A DNA stretch of 64,000 nt from Vibrio caribbeanicus ATCC BAA-2122 (GCF_000165125.1 NZ_AEIU01000069.1:1-64000), one strand, 5' to 3'. Shown: positions 1 to 9,235, counted from the first letter of the stretch. Made by a program: numbers and translations. The notes: generated from the letters alone by a model not told the origin.

Positions 1-75
1 TAAGGTTATAGACCAACTTTATTTGAACGAATGAAAACGCTAAAATACGTACACATTAATACGGTCGGAAAAAAA

Positions 76-598
76 ATGGCTAAACTGACTCTCCAAGAAC
101 AAATGCTTAAAGCTGGCTTAGTGAATGAAAAAAAACTTAAAAAAGGCGAAAAAAGGCTCCAAAAAATCTCGAATGCAAGCTCGTGAAGTTAAAGAAGCAG
201 TCGAGGAAAATAAGCGAGCACAGCAAGAAAAAGATCAAGTTCTGAGTACTGAGCAGAAAGAAAAACGCCTTAATAAGGAAATTCAAGCTCAGGTGAAACA
301 ACTGATTGACATGAACCGGATAGCTCAGAATGATGGTGATATTAAATACAATTTTACCGATGGTACCATGGTTAAATCTATGTATGTTGAGCCACTTATT
401 CAGTCACAGCTGGCTAAAGGAATTTTGTCAATAGCACGTTATGAAGAGACCTATGTCATTATTCCGACCAGCGTAGCGAAAAAAATAATGCTGCGTGATA
501 ATGATACGATTATCGAACAAAACTCCAAAGTAGAAGACCAAGTTGAAGAGGATGATCCTTACGCGGATTTTGTCGTTCCAGACGATCTTATGTGGTAA
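76..598 (+). CDS. DUF2058 (YaiL-like) protein, apparent frameshift
   Basis: Conserved gammaproteobacterial DUF2058 protein of unknown function, very rich in Lys and Glu and probably cytosolic. The normal amino terminus (MAKLTLQEQMLKAGLVNEKK) is encoded from the ATG at 76, but this frame stops after about 35 codons. The rest of the protein, ending in the family-typical acidic tail DDPYADFVVPDDLMW, lies in the next frame and is open from about 125. The two frames join within the A8 run at 128-135 or the A6-GG at 139-146, where one extra base explains the break. Joined, the product is about 173 residues, the usual family size. The ATG at 125 has no ribosome binding site and would drop a conserved amino terminus. 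Causes could be a sequencing indel, a real mutation or slippage on the A tract. Confidence 0.8.
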
Positions 599-634
599 AG
601 ATAAATGACAAGACTTAGAAGCTAGATCGGTTTG

Positions 635-847
635 TTATGATGGGAGTATACTAAATTCACCAATCATTTCACCGTGAGGGTCAGATATCTGCCCGGTTTC
701 ACTTTCTTCACAATAAGTGAAACTGGGGGTAACATAACCCATTCCACCTTTTATTTGGACGTTTTTTCGTAACACGTCACTGTTTAATTGATGCAGTTTG
801 CTCTCCCATTGTTGGGCAGTTTTAAAAATAGTAAAAGATATAATCAT
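635..847 (-). CDS. conserved hypothetical small protein (70 aa)
   Basis: I do not recognise a family. The 70-residue product starts MIISFTIFKTAQQWESKLHQ and has no signal peptide or membrane segment. It contains one Cys in a CEESETG stretch, and its second half is rich in Gly, Ser and Pro. The start is supported by an AAGGTG ribosome binding site six bases upstream. It is convergent with the DUF2058 gene and lies downstream of the cold shock gene on the same strand, separated by about 250 bases, so it is probably its own unit. The good ribosome binding site and protein-like composition make it likely to be real. Confidence 0.55.
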   Translation of the reverse strand: MIISFTIFKTAQQWESKLHQLNSDVLRKNVQIKGGMGYVTPSFTYCEESETGQISDPHGEMIGEFSILPS

Positions 848-1062
848 TAATCACCTTTGATAAATTTGTTGTTACGTTGGGAATAAAACCAAATACGCTT
901 TCGGCCGTTTGAACGTGCCATAATAAAGACCTTGTAAAATTTGAGATTAGGTGTGACTTAAAGTCGACACAGGACAGTCAAGAGAATGTTACTAAGGGTA
1001 GAGAGACTACAGAAGGAGTAAGGGTTGGTGTTCTATAGGGTCAGTAGTTTTTTAAGTTGAGA

Positions 1063-1094
1063 ATACAAGTGGTGACAATTGACACCACTTGTAT
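1063..1094 (-). terminator. hairpin after the cold shock gene
   Basis: A perfect 12-bp inverted repeat (ATACAAGTGGTG / CACCACTTGTAT) with an 8-base loop starts ten bases after the cold shock stop codon. The T tract beyond it is poor, so it may act as a weak terminator or as a 3'-end stabiliser. Confidence 0.6.
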
Positions 1095-1103
1095 CAAGAC
1101 TTC

Positions 1104-1316
1104 TTAAGCAGCAACAACGTTTGCAGCTTGTGGTCCTTTTTGACCTTGTTCAACTTCAAAAGAAACCTGTTGGCCTTCTTTTAGAGTTTTGAAACCTTCT
1201 GAAGCGATTGCACGGAAGTGAACGAATACGTCAGCACCACCGTTTTCAGGAGTGATGAAACCAAATCCTTTCTCTTCGTTGAACCATTTTACAGTACCGT
1301 TAGTTTTGTTAGACAT
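1104..1316 (-). CDS. cold shock protein (CspA/CspV family)
   Basis: Single cold-shock domain of 70 residues, the full family length. It binds single-stranded RNA and DNA and melts mRNA structure after temperature drop. The RNP1 motif KGFGFI (about residues 17-22) and RNP2 motif VFVHF (about 30-34) are intact, and the KGPQAANV ending is typical. The ribosome binding site AAGAGGGA precedes the ATG by six bases. A promoter-like element about 170 bases upstream implies a long untranslated leader, as is usual for cold-inducible csp genes. It most resembles the CspV type of vibrios, but I cannot tell which paralogue it is. Confidence 0.93.
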   Translation of the reverse strand: MSNKTNGTVKWFNEEKGFGFITPENGGADVFVHFRAIASEGFKTLKEGQQVSFEVEQGQKGPQAANVVAA

Positions 1317-1740
1317 AGTGTGTCCCTCTTAAATGTGTTTAAAATTTAATGCGCTGAAAAATCGAACTATTAAATGTAACGATGAAGCTAAGGGAAACAC
1401 TGAGGATAACAACGGTAACGCGGAATACTAAGAATTTACTTTTGACTTGCTGTTTCACTAATAACTCTGAATTGCAGAGCGAGCCTTATACTACCTGATA
1501 ACGGAGTAATGTAAAGACAAATTATTGCTAAAGGCGCAATAAAATACATATATCTAAGTAATCAAGAGGTGCTCATTAGTCATTACCAATCAGATAATTA
1601 GTAATCCGCTATGATAAATAGAATGAGCACAATGATTTGTTCTTAGTGTGATCTTTTTTATGATTGGGGAATCAAATCTTACCAAAGTTACGTATAGTAG
1701 ATAGTGTGTAAACTAGGCTAAGTTTGAGTGAGGAATCGCA
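1317..1740. other. csp leader and intergenic region
   Basis: The part next to the cold shock gene (to about 1480) is its probable untranslated leader on the minus strand. Beyond the promoter-like element (1488-1515) the sequence to 1740 is AT-rich and holds no gene I can support. An overlapping minus-strand reading frame at 1672-1947 is the antisense shadow of the next gene. Confidence 0.6.
1488..1515 (-). promoter_or_regulatory. probable csp promoter
   Basis: On the minus strand, TTTACA (1510-1515) and TAGTAT (1488-1493) are separated by 16 bases, a reasonable sigma-70 pair. It would give a leader of roughly 160 bases for the cold shock gene, in line with cspA-type regulation. This is a match by eye only. 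Confidence 0.45.
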
Positions 1741-1992
1741 ATGAAAAACGAACTTAATCCAACTAAAATTCTCCAAGCCTTTGAAATTATAATGGAAAAG
1801 GGTTCTCCTACCGAGATCGGGCGTATCTACGAAGGTGTTGAAGCGTTTTCTGACTACGATGGTTACAATGTTTATATGAGGGGAAATGGTGTCGAACTTC
1901 AGGTTGGCTTCCACAACACATACCATTTGGACTATGAGCAAGAACATCTTCGCGATAGTTTCTTAAAGAAATTGGACGCTCTTGTTGAGTAG
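1741..1992 (+). CDS. conserved hypothetical protein (83 aa)
   Basis: Small acidic soluble protein with no family that I recognise. It begins MKNELNPTKILQAFEIIMEK, then has a Tyr/Gly-rich middle and an amphipathic carboxy-terminal helix. GAGG lies seven bases before the ATG. It is convergent with maoP, which ends 22 bases downstream. Two minus-strand frames overlap it, but they lack ribosome binding sites and have unnatural composition, so the plus frame is preferred. Confidence 0.6.
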   Translation: MKNELNPTKILQAFEIIMEKGSPTEIGRIYEGVEAFSDYDGYNVYMRGNGVELQVGFHNTYHLDYEQEHLRDSFLKKLDALVE

Positions 1993-2013
1993 GGCAATTT
2001 TGCCCTACTAGCA

Positions 2014-2376
2014 TCAATCCATCATAATATCTGCGCTATCGCTATAGTCTTCATAAGGCTCTGTATTTTTTGAATTGCCATTAGACGCTAACACGTGTAT
2101 CCGCCGGCGGTCGCGTGCTAGTTTTATGTATTTTAGCCATACCCGCTCTAACTTTGACTTTGCTTTTCCCGGCTGTTTCAGAACCTTAACAAAGTGAATC
2201 TCCTCCTTGGTTTCTGGAGTCAATTGTCCTAACTCTAATCCACTCATTGTATCGCCGAAAAGTACAAGCATTTCTTCTTCTGCAAGGGTGAAGTGACCAG
2301 ATTTGGCAAAACCTCTTGGAAACTTCAAGTTATCATAAAAACGTTTTTTGCCATGACGAAATTCGGTGTCTGACAT
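2014..2376 (-). CDS. maoP: MaoP/YifE (DUF413) macrodomain Ori protein
   Basis: DUF413 protein of 120 residues. In E. coli MaoP acts with the maoS site to organise the Ori macrodomain of the chromosome. Family features seen are the FYDNLKFPRGFAKSGHFT stretch near the start, a GLELG motif around residue 46, the RVWLKY helix and an acidic tail (EPYEDYSDS). GAGG sits eight bases before the ATG. It is divergent from an HdfR-type LysR regulator, the same arrangement as yifE/hdfR in enterobacteria, which strengthens both assignments. The carboxy terminus is slightly longer than in E. coli. Confidence 0.88.
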   Translation of the reverse strand: MSDTEFRHGKKRFYDNLKFPRGFAKSGHFTLAEEEMLVLFGDTMSGLELGQLTPETKEEIHFVKVLKQPGKAKSKLERVWLKYIKLARDRRRIHVLASNGNSKNTEPYEDYSDSADIMMD

Positions 2377-2556
2377 TACAGTTGCCTCATCAATAGAACT
2401 GGGTTGAAAATAGTTGGGATTGCTATAGAAATAAAACGAAATATTTTTATCCTAATCATCTAAAAGTTTTATTAAACTTAGATAACGTTTAGTAGATATT
2501 TTGATGAGATTATCTTTTTTTGGTGTACATTCTTATCATTTGCAGTGAGTAAATTG

Positions 2557-3453
2557 ATGGACGTAAAAGTCTTTAAAACCTTCCTCGAGCTGGCACAAGT
2601 CAGGCATTTTGGCAAAGCGGCTGAAAACCTATACATCACGCAGGCAGCAGTGAGTGCGCGTATTAAGCAACTCGAGAGTTACTTTGATACTCAACTTTTC
2701 ATTCGAGACAGAAATAATATCAAGCTTACATCCTCCGGAGAGAGGTTAATTGCCTACGCCGAGATCATGGTTAGTACGCTTCAGCAAGCCAAACTAGAAT
2801 TGTCGTTAGAGAGTGGTAAGGCATTACAATTGACGCTCGGTGGAACGGCTGGTGTTTGGGATGTTTATCTCCAACATTGCTTAAGCTTAGTGACTGATAA
2901 GTTCTCTGGTTATGGCTTCATGGCTGAAATCATGGGAAGAGAAACCCTAACGCGGAGCTTACAAGAGCGAACTCTCGACATGGCTTTTGCTTTTGATCAG
3001 ATCAAGGCAGATGAGTTGTGTTGTAAAAAAGTGGCTGATGTTGTGCTGGTATTGGTCTCAACTCAGGACGATTCCTTGGAGACAGTGTTTGATAAACAAT
3101 ATGTTTATGTTGATTGGGGAACAAAGTTTGCTTCGGAGCATGCTGAGCGTCATCCGAAAATTCCTGCGCCTTACCTTCGTACATCGACGGCGAGAATTGC
3201 ACTAGATTTTGTTCTTGAAAAGGGCGGGAGCGCCTATTTGCCAGCTCCTATGGTGTCACCTTTCTTAGAGACAGGACAACTTTGCTTAGTTGAGAATGTA
3301 GAGAATTGGTATCGTCCTATCTATCTGAGTTATCGTCGAGCGAGCTCGTCTATTGATGCTATTGCTCAGGTTGAAGAGCTCGCTCAATCCATCGACCCCG
3401 TCACAGCATTCAGTCTTCAACAAAGTGCGGAGCTCGCAAGTGATAGTGACTAG
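2557..3453 (+). CDS. hdfR: HdfR-type LysR-family regulator
   Basis: LysR-type transcriptional regulator of about 298 residues. The winged-helix domain covers residues 1-60, with RHFGKAAENLYITQAAVSAR as the recognition region. An effector-binding domain follows. The amino terminus (MDVKVFKTFLELAQVRHFG) closely parallels E. coli HdfR, known there as a repressor of flhDC. I chose the ATG at 2557, which matches HdfR; an in-frame GTG at 2545 would add four residues. The divergent maoP neighbour supports the assignment, and the 180-base spacer is the likely shared control region. Whether it controls flagella here is unknown. Confidence 0.85.
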   Translation: MDVKVFKTFLELAQVRHFGKAAENLYITQAAVSARIKQLESYFDTQLFIRDRNNIKLTSSGERLIAYAEIMVSTLQQAKLELSLESGKALQLTLGGTAGVWDVYLQHCLSLVTDKFSGYGFMAEIMGRETLTRSLQERTLDMAFAFDQIKADELCCKKVADVVLVLVSTQDDSLETVFDKQYVYVDWGTKFASEHAERHPKIPAPYLRTSTARIALDFVLEKGGSAYLPAPMVSPFLETGQLCLVENVENWYRPIYLSYRRASSSIDAIAQVEELAQSIDPVTAFSLQQSAELASDSD

Positions 3454-3669
3454 GGGGGCTGGGTTAAATCTGAACAATTAGTATGCACTATTAACTGAAG
3501 TATATTTCTGTGTACTCATCGAAATCAGTAATGAGAATTAGCTTTCCGAGCGCCAAATAGCTGACATATTTTGTCGCTTACGATTGCACATGAAAAGAGT
3601 ACAGTTCCGAAAATGGCGAGAAACCTTGTTCAGTAAGTATAAACTGATTGAAGTTATAGATATGGGAAT

Positions 3670-5040
3670 ATGGGAAAAGCGATGCAGCCTACGGTTTTGG
3701 ATAGAGAAGAATGTCGTAAGGCAAGGCTATCGAGAGATCGTCGCTTTGATGGTCAGTTCTTCGTTGCGGTAAAAACAACCGGTATTTTTTGTCGTCCTAT
3801 TTGCCCAGCAAGACTACCTAATGAAAATAATGTTGAATACTTTTTTAATAAAATAGCGGCCTTCGATGCAGGTTATCGTCCATGTTTGCGGTGCCGTCCT
3901 GAGTCGGCTCCTTATTCACCTGCTTGGAGGGGCGTTGAAGCAACTTTTCAACGAGCTCTGACTCTTATAGATAATGGATCCTTACACCACCAAGGGATCC
4001 CCTGTCTATCAGAGCGGCTGGGTATTTCTGATCGCTATCTAAGAGAATTATTTAGCCGCTATTTGGGCATGTCACCTAAAAAATATGCGATCTACAATCA
4101 AATCTTATTTGCAAAGCAGCTACTACATTCAACTCAACTATCCATCACTGACATTGCGTTAGCGAGTGGTTTTAATAGTTTACGACGCTTTAATGATGCA
4201 TTTGTAAAAGCAATGAATCTTCCTCCAACACACTTTCGTGAGTCCTCTCCCTCAAAAACGGCTGAGCATTACATTGATATTACTGTGAACGGAGAAATAG
4301 ATTGGCCAAGCATGTTGGATTTTTATCGAGCTAGAGCAGTAGTTGGCTTAGAAAGGGTGACAGCAAATTGTTATGAAAGGTATTTTATTCTGAATGGCCA
4401 ACGAGGCTGGTTCTCGGCACGCTATTTACCAAAGGGAGTACTCAGAGTTAAGTTTCAACTGGATGATTTGAGGTTACTAAAGCCTTTAACTGTAAAATTA
4501 AAACGGATGTTTGATTTAGATTGTGATATTGAAGTTGTGGAACAACACTTGTCTGAACTTGAACCGAATTTGATCCAATCTCTTGGGCTTCGTATCCCAG
4601 GTGTTTGGGATTGTTGGGAAGCGGGAGTGAGAGCCATTCTAGGGCAGCAAGTATCTGTAAAAGCAGCGATCTCACAGCTTAATCTATTAACCCAAACATT
4701 AACCTCAAAACAGAAGCTCCATTTTCCTACCGCTAAGGAAGTGGCCAATGCAGATCTGTCTTTTTTACGAATGCCTCAGAGTCGCAAGGATACATTAACA
4801 AGATTTGCTACTCATATTTCAAAGAATCCAGACTCAGATCCTTTAACATGGACAGAGCTTAAAGGTATCGGTCCGTGGACAGTCAATTATGTCCGTTTAA
4901 GAGGGTTATCTGAACCAAATTGTTTTTTAGCTGAAGATCTGGTGGTGAAAAAGTCGCTCAAGATTTTCAATCAGTTATCCACGAAAAGTGTTTCTCCATG
5001 GGGAAGCTACGCCACATTTCATTGTTGGAGTCACCAATGA
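3670..5040 (+). CDS. Ada-type regulator fused to AlkA DNA glycosylase
   Basis: Multidomain alkylation-repair protein of 456 residues. Residues 1-80 form an Ada zinc domain with the cysteine pattern FCRPIC...CLRC. This domain takes methyl groups from DNA phosphotriesters. An AraC-type helix-turn-helix follows (about 90-190, RYLRELFSRYLGMSPKKY). An AlkA amino-terminal domain and a HhH-GPD glycosylase domain complete it (LKGIGPWTVNYVRLRGL, catalytic Asp in FLAEDLVVKK). It should excise 3-methyladenine and may activate its own operon. The stop overlaps the ogt start (ATGA), indicating translational coupling. An in-frame ATG at 3682 has a better ribosome binding site (GGGA) and could be the true start. 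Confidence 0.9.
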   Translation: MGKAMQPTVLDREECRKARLSRDRRFDGQFFVAVKTTGIFCRPICPARLPNENNVEYFFNKIAAFDAGYRPCLRCRPESAPYSPAWRGVEATFQRALTLIDNGSLHHQGIPCLSERLGISDRYLRELFSRYLGMSPKKYAIYNQILFAKQLLHSTQLSITDIALASGFNSLRRFNDAFVKAMNLPPTHFRESSPSKTAEHYIDITVNGEIDWPSMLDFYRARAVVGLERVTANCYERYFILNGQRGWFSARYLPKGVLRVKFQLDDLRLLKPLTVKLKRMFDLDCDIEVVEQHLSELEPNLIQSLGLRIPGVWDCWEAGVRAILGQQVSVKAAISQLNLLTQTLTSKQKLHFPTAKEVANADLSFLRMPQSRKDTLTRFATHISKNPDSDPLTWTELKGIGPWTVNYVRLRGLSEPNCFLAEDLVVKKSLKIFNQLSTKSVSPWGSYATFHCWSHQ

Positions 5041-5540
5041 GTTTAGTATATACACGATTTATGTCTTCAATTGGCGAGATTACGATACAAGCCAACACTC
5101 TTGGACTTTTGGGTGTCTGGTTTGAGAAGCATACCACACAACCAAAAGACCTTGGTCGTTATTGCCAAAATGATCCTATACTTAGTATGACAATCAGACA
5201 GTTAAAAGAGTATTTGTCGGGAGAACGCCAGCATTTTGATATCCCCATAGCGGTAGTAGGAACGGACTTTCAATTGGCAGTATGGTCTATATTAAGGAGT
5301 ATACCGTATGGTAGTGTGTGGAGTTATCAAGATGTTGCGAACGCAATCGGTAACCCCAAGGCAGTTAGAGCTGTAGGAGCAGCCAATGGGAAAAATCCAA
5401 TTTCAATCATAGTTCCTTGTCACAGAGTCATTGGTAAAAGTGGTAAGTTAACTGGCTATGCAGGGGGCGTTGAGAACAAGGAAAAACTCCTCGTTCTTGA
5501 AAAGGGAAAGGCACTTATTAATGGTAAAGCATTGGACTAA
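5037..5540 (+). CDS. ogt: methylated-DNA--protein-cysteine methyltransferase
   Basis: O6-methylguanine-DNA methyltransferase of 167 residues, a suicide enzyme that takes the alkyl group onto the active-site Cys of IIVPCHRVIG. The preceding helix-turn-helix (RSIPYGSVWSYQDVANAIG) and the AVRAVGAANGKNP stretch are canonical. The ATG overlaps the upstream stop as ATGA, and GGAG precedes it by seven bases. It forms an operon with the Ada-AlkA fusion, giving base excision and direct reversal in one transcript. Confidence 0.93.
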   Translation: MSLVYTRFMSSIGEITIQANTLGLLGVWFEKHTTQPKDLGRYCQNDPILSMTIRQLKEYLSGERQHFDIPIAVVGTDFQLAVWSILRSIPYGSVWSYQDVANAIGNPKAVRAVGAANGKNPISIIVPCHRVIGKSGKLTGYAGGVENKEKLLVLEKGKALINGKALD

Positions 5541-5949
5541 CAAATCTATTATTTTAGTTCTGCTCTCAGCAGTTGGACTATTCGCTTGCTCTGACGATGG
5601 AGGCGAGCCTGAGGCTACAATTGTAGAGCGGGTGCTAGACCAAGAAACGTATTCTTTCGAAGGAATGTTCGAAAATGAATACAATGGCGACACAATGGAA
5701 TTCAAAGGCGCCAAGGTTATTATCCTGAAAGAGGGCGGGGAAAAGATGATTAAGCCCTTTCATGTTGATGATAATTACGTCACCATTCAAATGGCCAGTA
5801 GCTCACTTGTGACAAGAGAAGATATCGTCATGCGCATACATGGCATGGAGGAGCTCCTTACATGCAATATATGCGCCAAGTATCGCCTTTCAAGTATCTG
5901 GCTTAAAAGAAATTTTATTCCCGATGAGAATGATTCCTCAGGTGAATAG
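5521..5949 (+). CDS. hypothetical lipoprotein
   Basis: Unrecognised 142-residue protein with a lipoprotein signal peptide: a basic start, hydrophobic IILVLLSAVGLFAC with the lipobox Cys near residue 19, then SDDGGE. Asp at +3 after the Cys does not give a clear sorting signal. The mature part is acidic and has a later C-x-x-C pair (TCNICAKY). The ATG lies inside the last 20 bases of ogt, so it may be co-transcribed. Its end overlaps nhaD by 12 bases, tail to tail. Its role is unknown, and a link to alkylation repair is not implied by the sequence. Confidence 0.7.
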   Translation: MVKHWTNKSIILVLLSAVGLFACSDDGGEPEATIVERVLDQETYSFEGMFENEYNGDTMEFKGAKVIILKEGGEKMIKPFHVDDNYVTIQMASSSLVTREDIVMRIHGMEELLTCNICAKYRLSSIWLKRNFIPDENDSSGE

Positions 5950-7371
5950 TCCTTTGTTCAGCATCAAGTGAACCCCAATACTTGCTGCATAGCCCAGTGC
6001 GATGACAGGCATCCACTTTAGGTGCCCGAAGAAGGTGTATTTTCCATGTGCTGCTCCCATTAGAGCAACACCAGCGGCAGAACCAATTGATAGTAGACTG
6101 CCTCCAACCCCGGCCGTGAGAGTGACCAATAGCCAGTTTCCCATACTCATGCTAGGATCCATTGTCAATACAGCGAACATGACCGGAATATTGTCGACGA
6201 TAGCTGAGAGAATACCTACCATTACATTAGCCCATATGGGGTTCCACTGGGTGTACATGACTTCAGATACCATGCCAAGGTAACCAAGTAGACTCAAGCC
6301 ACCGACACACATGACCACCCCATAGAAAAACAAAAGAGTATCCCATTCAGCATGAGAGACGCGACGAAATACGTCAAAAGGTACCACTGAACCCAGACGT
6401 TTTAGTGCATTTTCATCACCTTTTTCAATGGCGATAGATGCTTTCTTCCTCAGAGAAGCTTTGAGTGTTTTTCTTAGGAAAAAACCGAATAATTGTAAGT
6501 AAGCAAGTCCCATCATCATTCCCACGACGGGTGGGAAATGCATAACAGCATGGAACGCAACAGCAGTGGAGATGGTGAGAATGAAGAGCGCCACGATTCG
6601 CCTTGCTCCTCGTTTAAGCTCGACATTGTGGTGCACAACATTTGGGTGGGTATTTGGTACGAAACGAGACATGATCAGTGCGGGAAGTACATAGCTGACG
6701 ACAGACGGAATGAATAAAGGCATAAATTGCGCAAAAGATACATGCCCAGCTTGCCATACCATTAGCGTGGTAATATCTCCAAATGGACTAAATGCACCAC
6801 CAGCATTAGCTGCGATGACGATGTTTATACAGGCTATATTAATAAAACGGCTGTTATCACCTGCTACTTTCATCACAACTGCACACATAAGCAAAGCCGT
6901 TGTTAAGTTATCCGCAATCGGAGAGATAAAAAAGGCAAGAATACCAGTAAGCCAAAATAGGCTACGAAAACTAAAGCCTTTACCTACCATCCATGCTTGT
7001 AGCGCATCAAATAGACGCCTTTCTTCCATGGCATTGATGTAGGTCATCGCTACGAGTAAAAAAAGTAATAACTCAGCATATTCCAATAGATTATGGTCGA
7101 GAGCAGCTTTAGCGACATCAATTTGACCATTTTGGGAATATACATAGCCCAACATGGCCCAGATAATTCCCGCAGCTAAAAGTACAGGCTTTGATTTACG
7201 CAATTGTAAATATTCTTCAAGCATCACTAATGCATAGGCGATGGCAAAGATAATAAGTGCGGTATAACCAACGGTCGAATTAGTTAGGGTAAGCTCGGAG
7301 TTTATAGAACTAGAATGTGAAGAAAAAGGGAGTATTAACAGAGTAAGAAAAAGAGACCACTGCAACTTCAT
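5938..7371 (-). CDS. nhaD: Na+/H+ antiporter NhaD
   Basis: Inner-membrane antiporter of 477 residues in the NhaD branch of the ion-transporter superfamily, which exports Na+ (and Li+) at alkaline pH in vibrios. It has a cleavable-looking amino-terminal segment followed by about a dozen hydrophobic segments. Family stretches include AFFISPIADNLTTALLM, ANAGGAFSPFGDITTLMVW and SAIVDNIPVMFAVL, with polar Asp/Asn/Thr residues in the membrane that are expected to bind the ion. AAGGA lies nine bases before the ATG. It appears monocistronic. Confidence 0.93.
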   Translation of the reverse strand: MKLQWSLFLTLLILPFSSHSSSINSELTLTNSTVGYTALIIFAIAYALVMLEEYLQLRKSKPVLLAAGIIWAMLGYVYSQNGQIDVAKAALDHNLLEYAELLLFLLVAMTYINAMEERRLFDALQAWMVGKGFSFRSLFWLTGILAFFISPIADNLTTALLMCAVVMKVAGDNSRFINIACINIVIAANAGGAFSPFGDITTLMVWQAGHVSFAQFMPLFIPSVVSYVLPALIMSRFVPNTHPNVVHHNVELKRGARRIVALFILTISTAVAFHAVMHFPPVVGMMMGLAYLQLFGFFLRKTLKASLRKKASIAIEKGDENALKRLGSVVPFDVFRRVSHAEWDTLLFFYGVVMCVGGLSLLGYLGMVSEVMYTQWNPIWANVMVGILSAIVDNIPVMFAVLTMDPSMSMGNWLLVTLTAGVGGSLLSIGSAAGVALMGAAHGKYTFFGHLKWMPVIALGYAASIGVHLMLNKGLFT

Positions 7372-7515
7372 TTGATCAATCCTTTGAGAAATCGGTTTAA
7401 CAACGGCTTGATAGTTTAGGGCTGAATCAAATAGTGATATGTGAGGTAGATTTGATCTGTGTCAATTGTTAGCGGTTGCTCATCACTTTTCTAATACTTT
7501 TAGTATAGATCGGAA

Positions 7516-7550
7516 TATAAAAAGGGCCTTGATATGAGACCCTTTTTATA
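7516..7550. terminator. bidirectional terminator hairpin
   Basis: An 11-bp inverted repeat (TATAAAAAGGG / CCCTTTTTATA) with a 13-base loop lies just past the symporter stop codon. The T runs suit termination on the minus strand, separating that gene from nhaD. Confidence 0.75.
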
Positions 7551-7568
7551 ATGGAGCTAATTGTCAAA

Positions 7569-8873
7569 TTAGGCTTCTGTTTGTTTGAGTGCTACTGATT
7601 CTTCTTTACTTCCCGCCAGTGGGTCATTGAATTTATCTTCATCAAGAGCCCCCTCAGATTTAGCAACAATGATGGTTACCGCACTGTCACCTGTAATATT
7701 GACCGCTGTTCTAATCATGTCCAGCAGACGATCGACACCCATGATGAGCGCTATTCCTTCAAGTGGTAGACCAACTTGATTCAATACCATGGCTAACATT
7801 ATTAGACCAACCCCAGGTACACCCGCTGTACCAATAGAAGCAAGCGTGGCCGTGAGAATGACCATCATATAATCAGCCATGCTGAGATCAATATTGTATG
7901 CTTGGGCGATGAATGCTGTTGCAACCCCCTGCATTATAGCGGTACCGTCCATATTCACTGTTGCGCCCAGAGGAACAGTGAAAGACGAGACTCGGTTATC
8001 CACACCCATTCGGTTTTTTGCTGTTTCCATAGTGACTGGAATGGTTGCATTTGAAGATGCTGTTGAAAAAGCAAACATAATGGCATCTTTCATCTTTTTG
8101 ATGAAAGTGACTGGATTAAGTCCAGTGAAACCTTTGAGCATTAAGCTGTATGTGACTAAGCCATGTAAAAGCAATGTACCCGATAATACAAGGAAGTATT
8201 CGGCTAGATTAAAAATAGCGTCCAGGCCAAGACCTGTGAACAGCTTTGCCATCAAAAAGAAGACACCGTAGGGAGCTAAATGCATCAAAATTGCAACAAG
8301 CTTCATTATCACGTCGTTGAGATCAGAGAAGAAGGATGCAATTCTCTCTCCCGGTTTACCCGCGGCACTGATGGCAATACCAAATAGAACGGCAAAAACA
8401 ATTACTTGAAGTGTTTTTCCCTCTGCCATTGCATTGATAGGATTTGTTGGGAACATACCAATGATGACTTGTCCCAAGGACGGTGCTTGTGCTGACTGAA
8501 AGGAGCTAGCAGCAGTCAAGTCGGCGCCAGAACCGGGTTGAAAAAGAGACCCCATAAGGAGTGCTAGGCTGATCGCAATCGCTGTCGTAGCAATATAGAA
8601 TGCAAGTGTTTTACCCCCCATTCTACCGAGTGTCGAAAGATCCTTTAACGAACTTGTACCGCATACTAATGAGACGAAAACAAGTGGCACGACCAGCATT
8701 TTCAAACTGGCAACGAATATCTTTCCGCCAACTTCAAACAATCCATTTACAATGTATGCATCGACAAATCCATTGTCAGCAAAAAGGCTGCGTATAGCAA
8801 AGCCCGTCAAGATACCTGCTACCATGCCGAAAATAACTCGGCCAGTAAGCGACATCGGTTTCTTGGTATTCAT
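7569..8873 (-). CDS. dicarboxylate/amino acid:cation symporter
   Basis: DAACS (GltP/DctA/GltT) family secondary transporter of 434 residues. It couples uptake of C4-dicarboxylates or acidic amino acids to Na+ or H+. Signature stretches are the serine-rich hairpin AFSTASSNATIPVT, the PLGATVNMDGTA motif, and the GTAGVPGVG hairpin near the carboxy end, all intact. The ATG at 8873 has AAGGAG eight bases upstream. An upstream in-frame GTG at 8882 abuts that ribosome binding site and is unlikely. The substrate cannot be settled by eye. Confidence 0.9.
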   Translation of the reverse strand: MNTKKPMSLTGRVIFGMVAGILTGFAIRSLFADNGFVDAYIVNGLFEVGGKIFVASLKMLVVPLVFVSLVCGTSSLKDLSTLGRMGGKTLAFYIATTAIAISLALLMGSLFQPGSGADLTAASSFQSAQAPSLGQVIIGMFPTNPINAMAEGKTLQVIVFAVLFGIAISAAGKPGERIASFFSDLNDVIMKLVAILMHLAPYGVFFLMAKLFTGLGLDAIFNLAEYFLVLSGTLLLHGLVTYSLMLKGFTGLNPVTFIKKMKDAIMFAFSTASSNATIPVTMETAKNRMGVDNRVSSFTVPLGATVNMDGTAIMQGVATAFIAQAYNIDLSMADYMMVILTATLASIGTAGVPGVGLIMLAMVLNQVGLPLEGIALIMGVDRLLDMIRTAVNITGDSAVTIIVAKSEGALDEDKFNDPLAGSKEESVALKQTEA

Positions 8874-9235
8874 GGTGAACACTCCTTAATAGTTATGCAC
8901 CTTGAGGTCACTTCAAGGCCGAAAGGAGGTTATCAGGCGAGCTAGTAAAGAAGAAATTAAAATCGGACATTGCGTGAATAGATGTGATCATTATCAACAA
9001 AAAAGGCAGAGAAGTAACGATATTTTAACCTTAATTGAACATTGATTTTTCTTTTTGTTTCATTGGTTAACCTTGTGGTGTCTGTTTTGTTTACTTCATG
9101 AACACTGAAAGATTGTGCGATTAATACGTATCGATCTCATAGACACACGGTAGATGAATAACTAGTCAACCTTTAGTTTTGTTGAATTTATTGATAGATT
9201 TGTACTCATTGATTCAGATACTGCGACTAACTTTT
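8874..9235. other. divergent intergenic region
   Basis: Spacer between the symporter (minus) and the LysE exporter (plus), AT-rich, presumably holding both promoters. I see no gene, hairpin or repeat in it. Confidence 0.5.

Noticed and set aside
1672-2017. Two minus-strand frames over the 83-aa gene
   Set aside because: They lack ribosome binding sites and have unnatural composition; the plus-strand gene has a good site.
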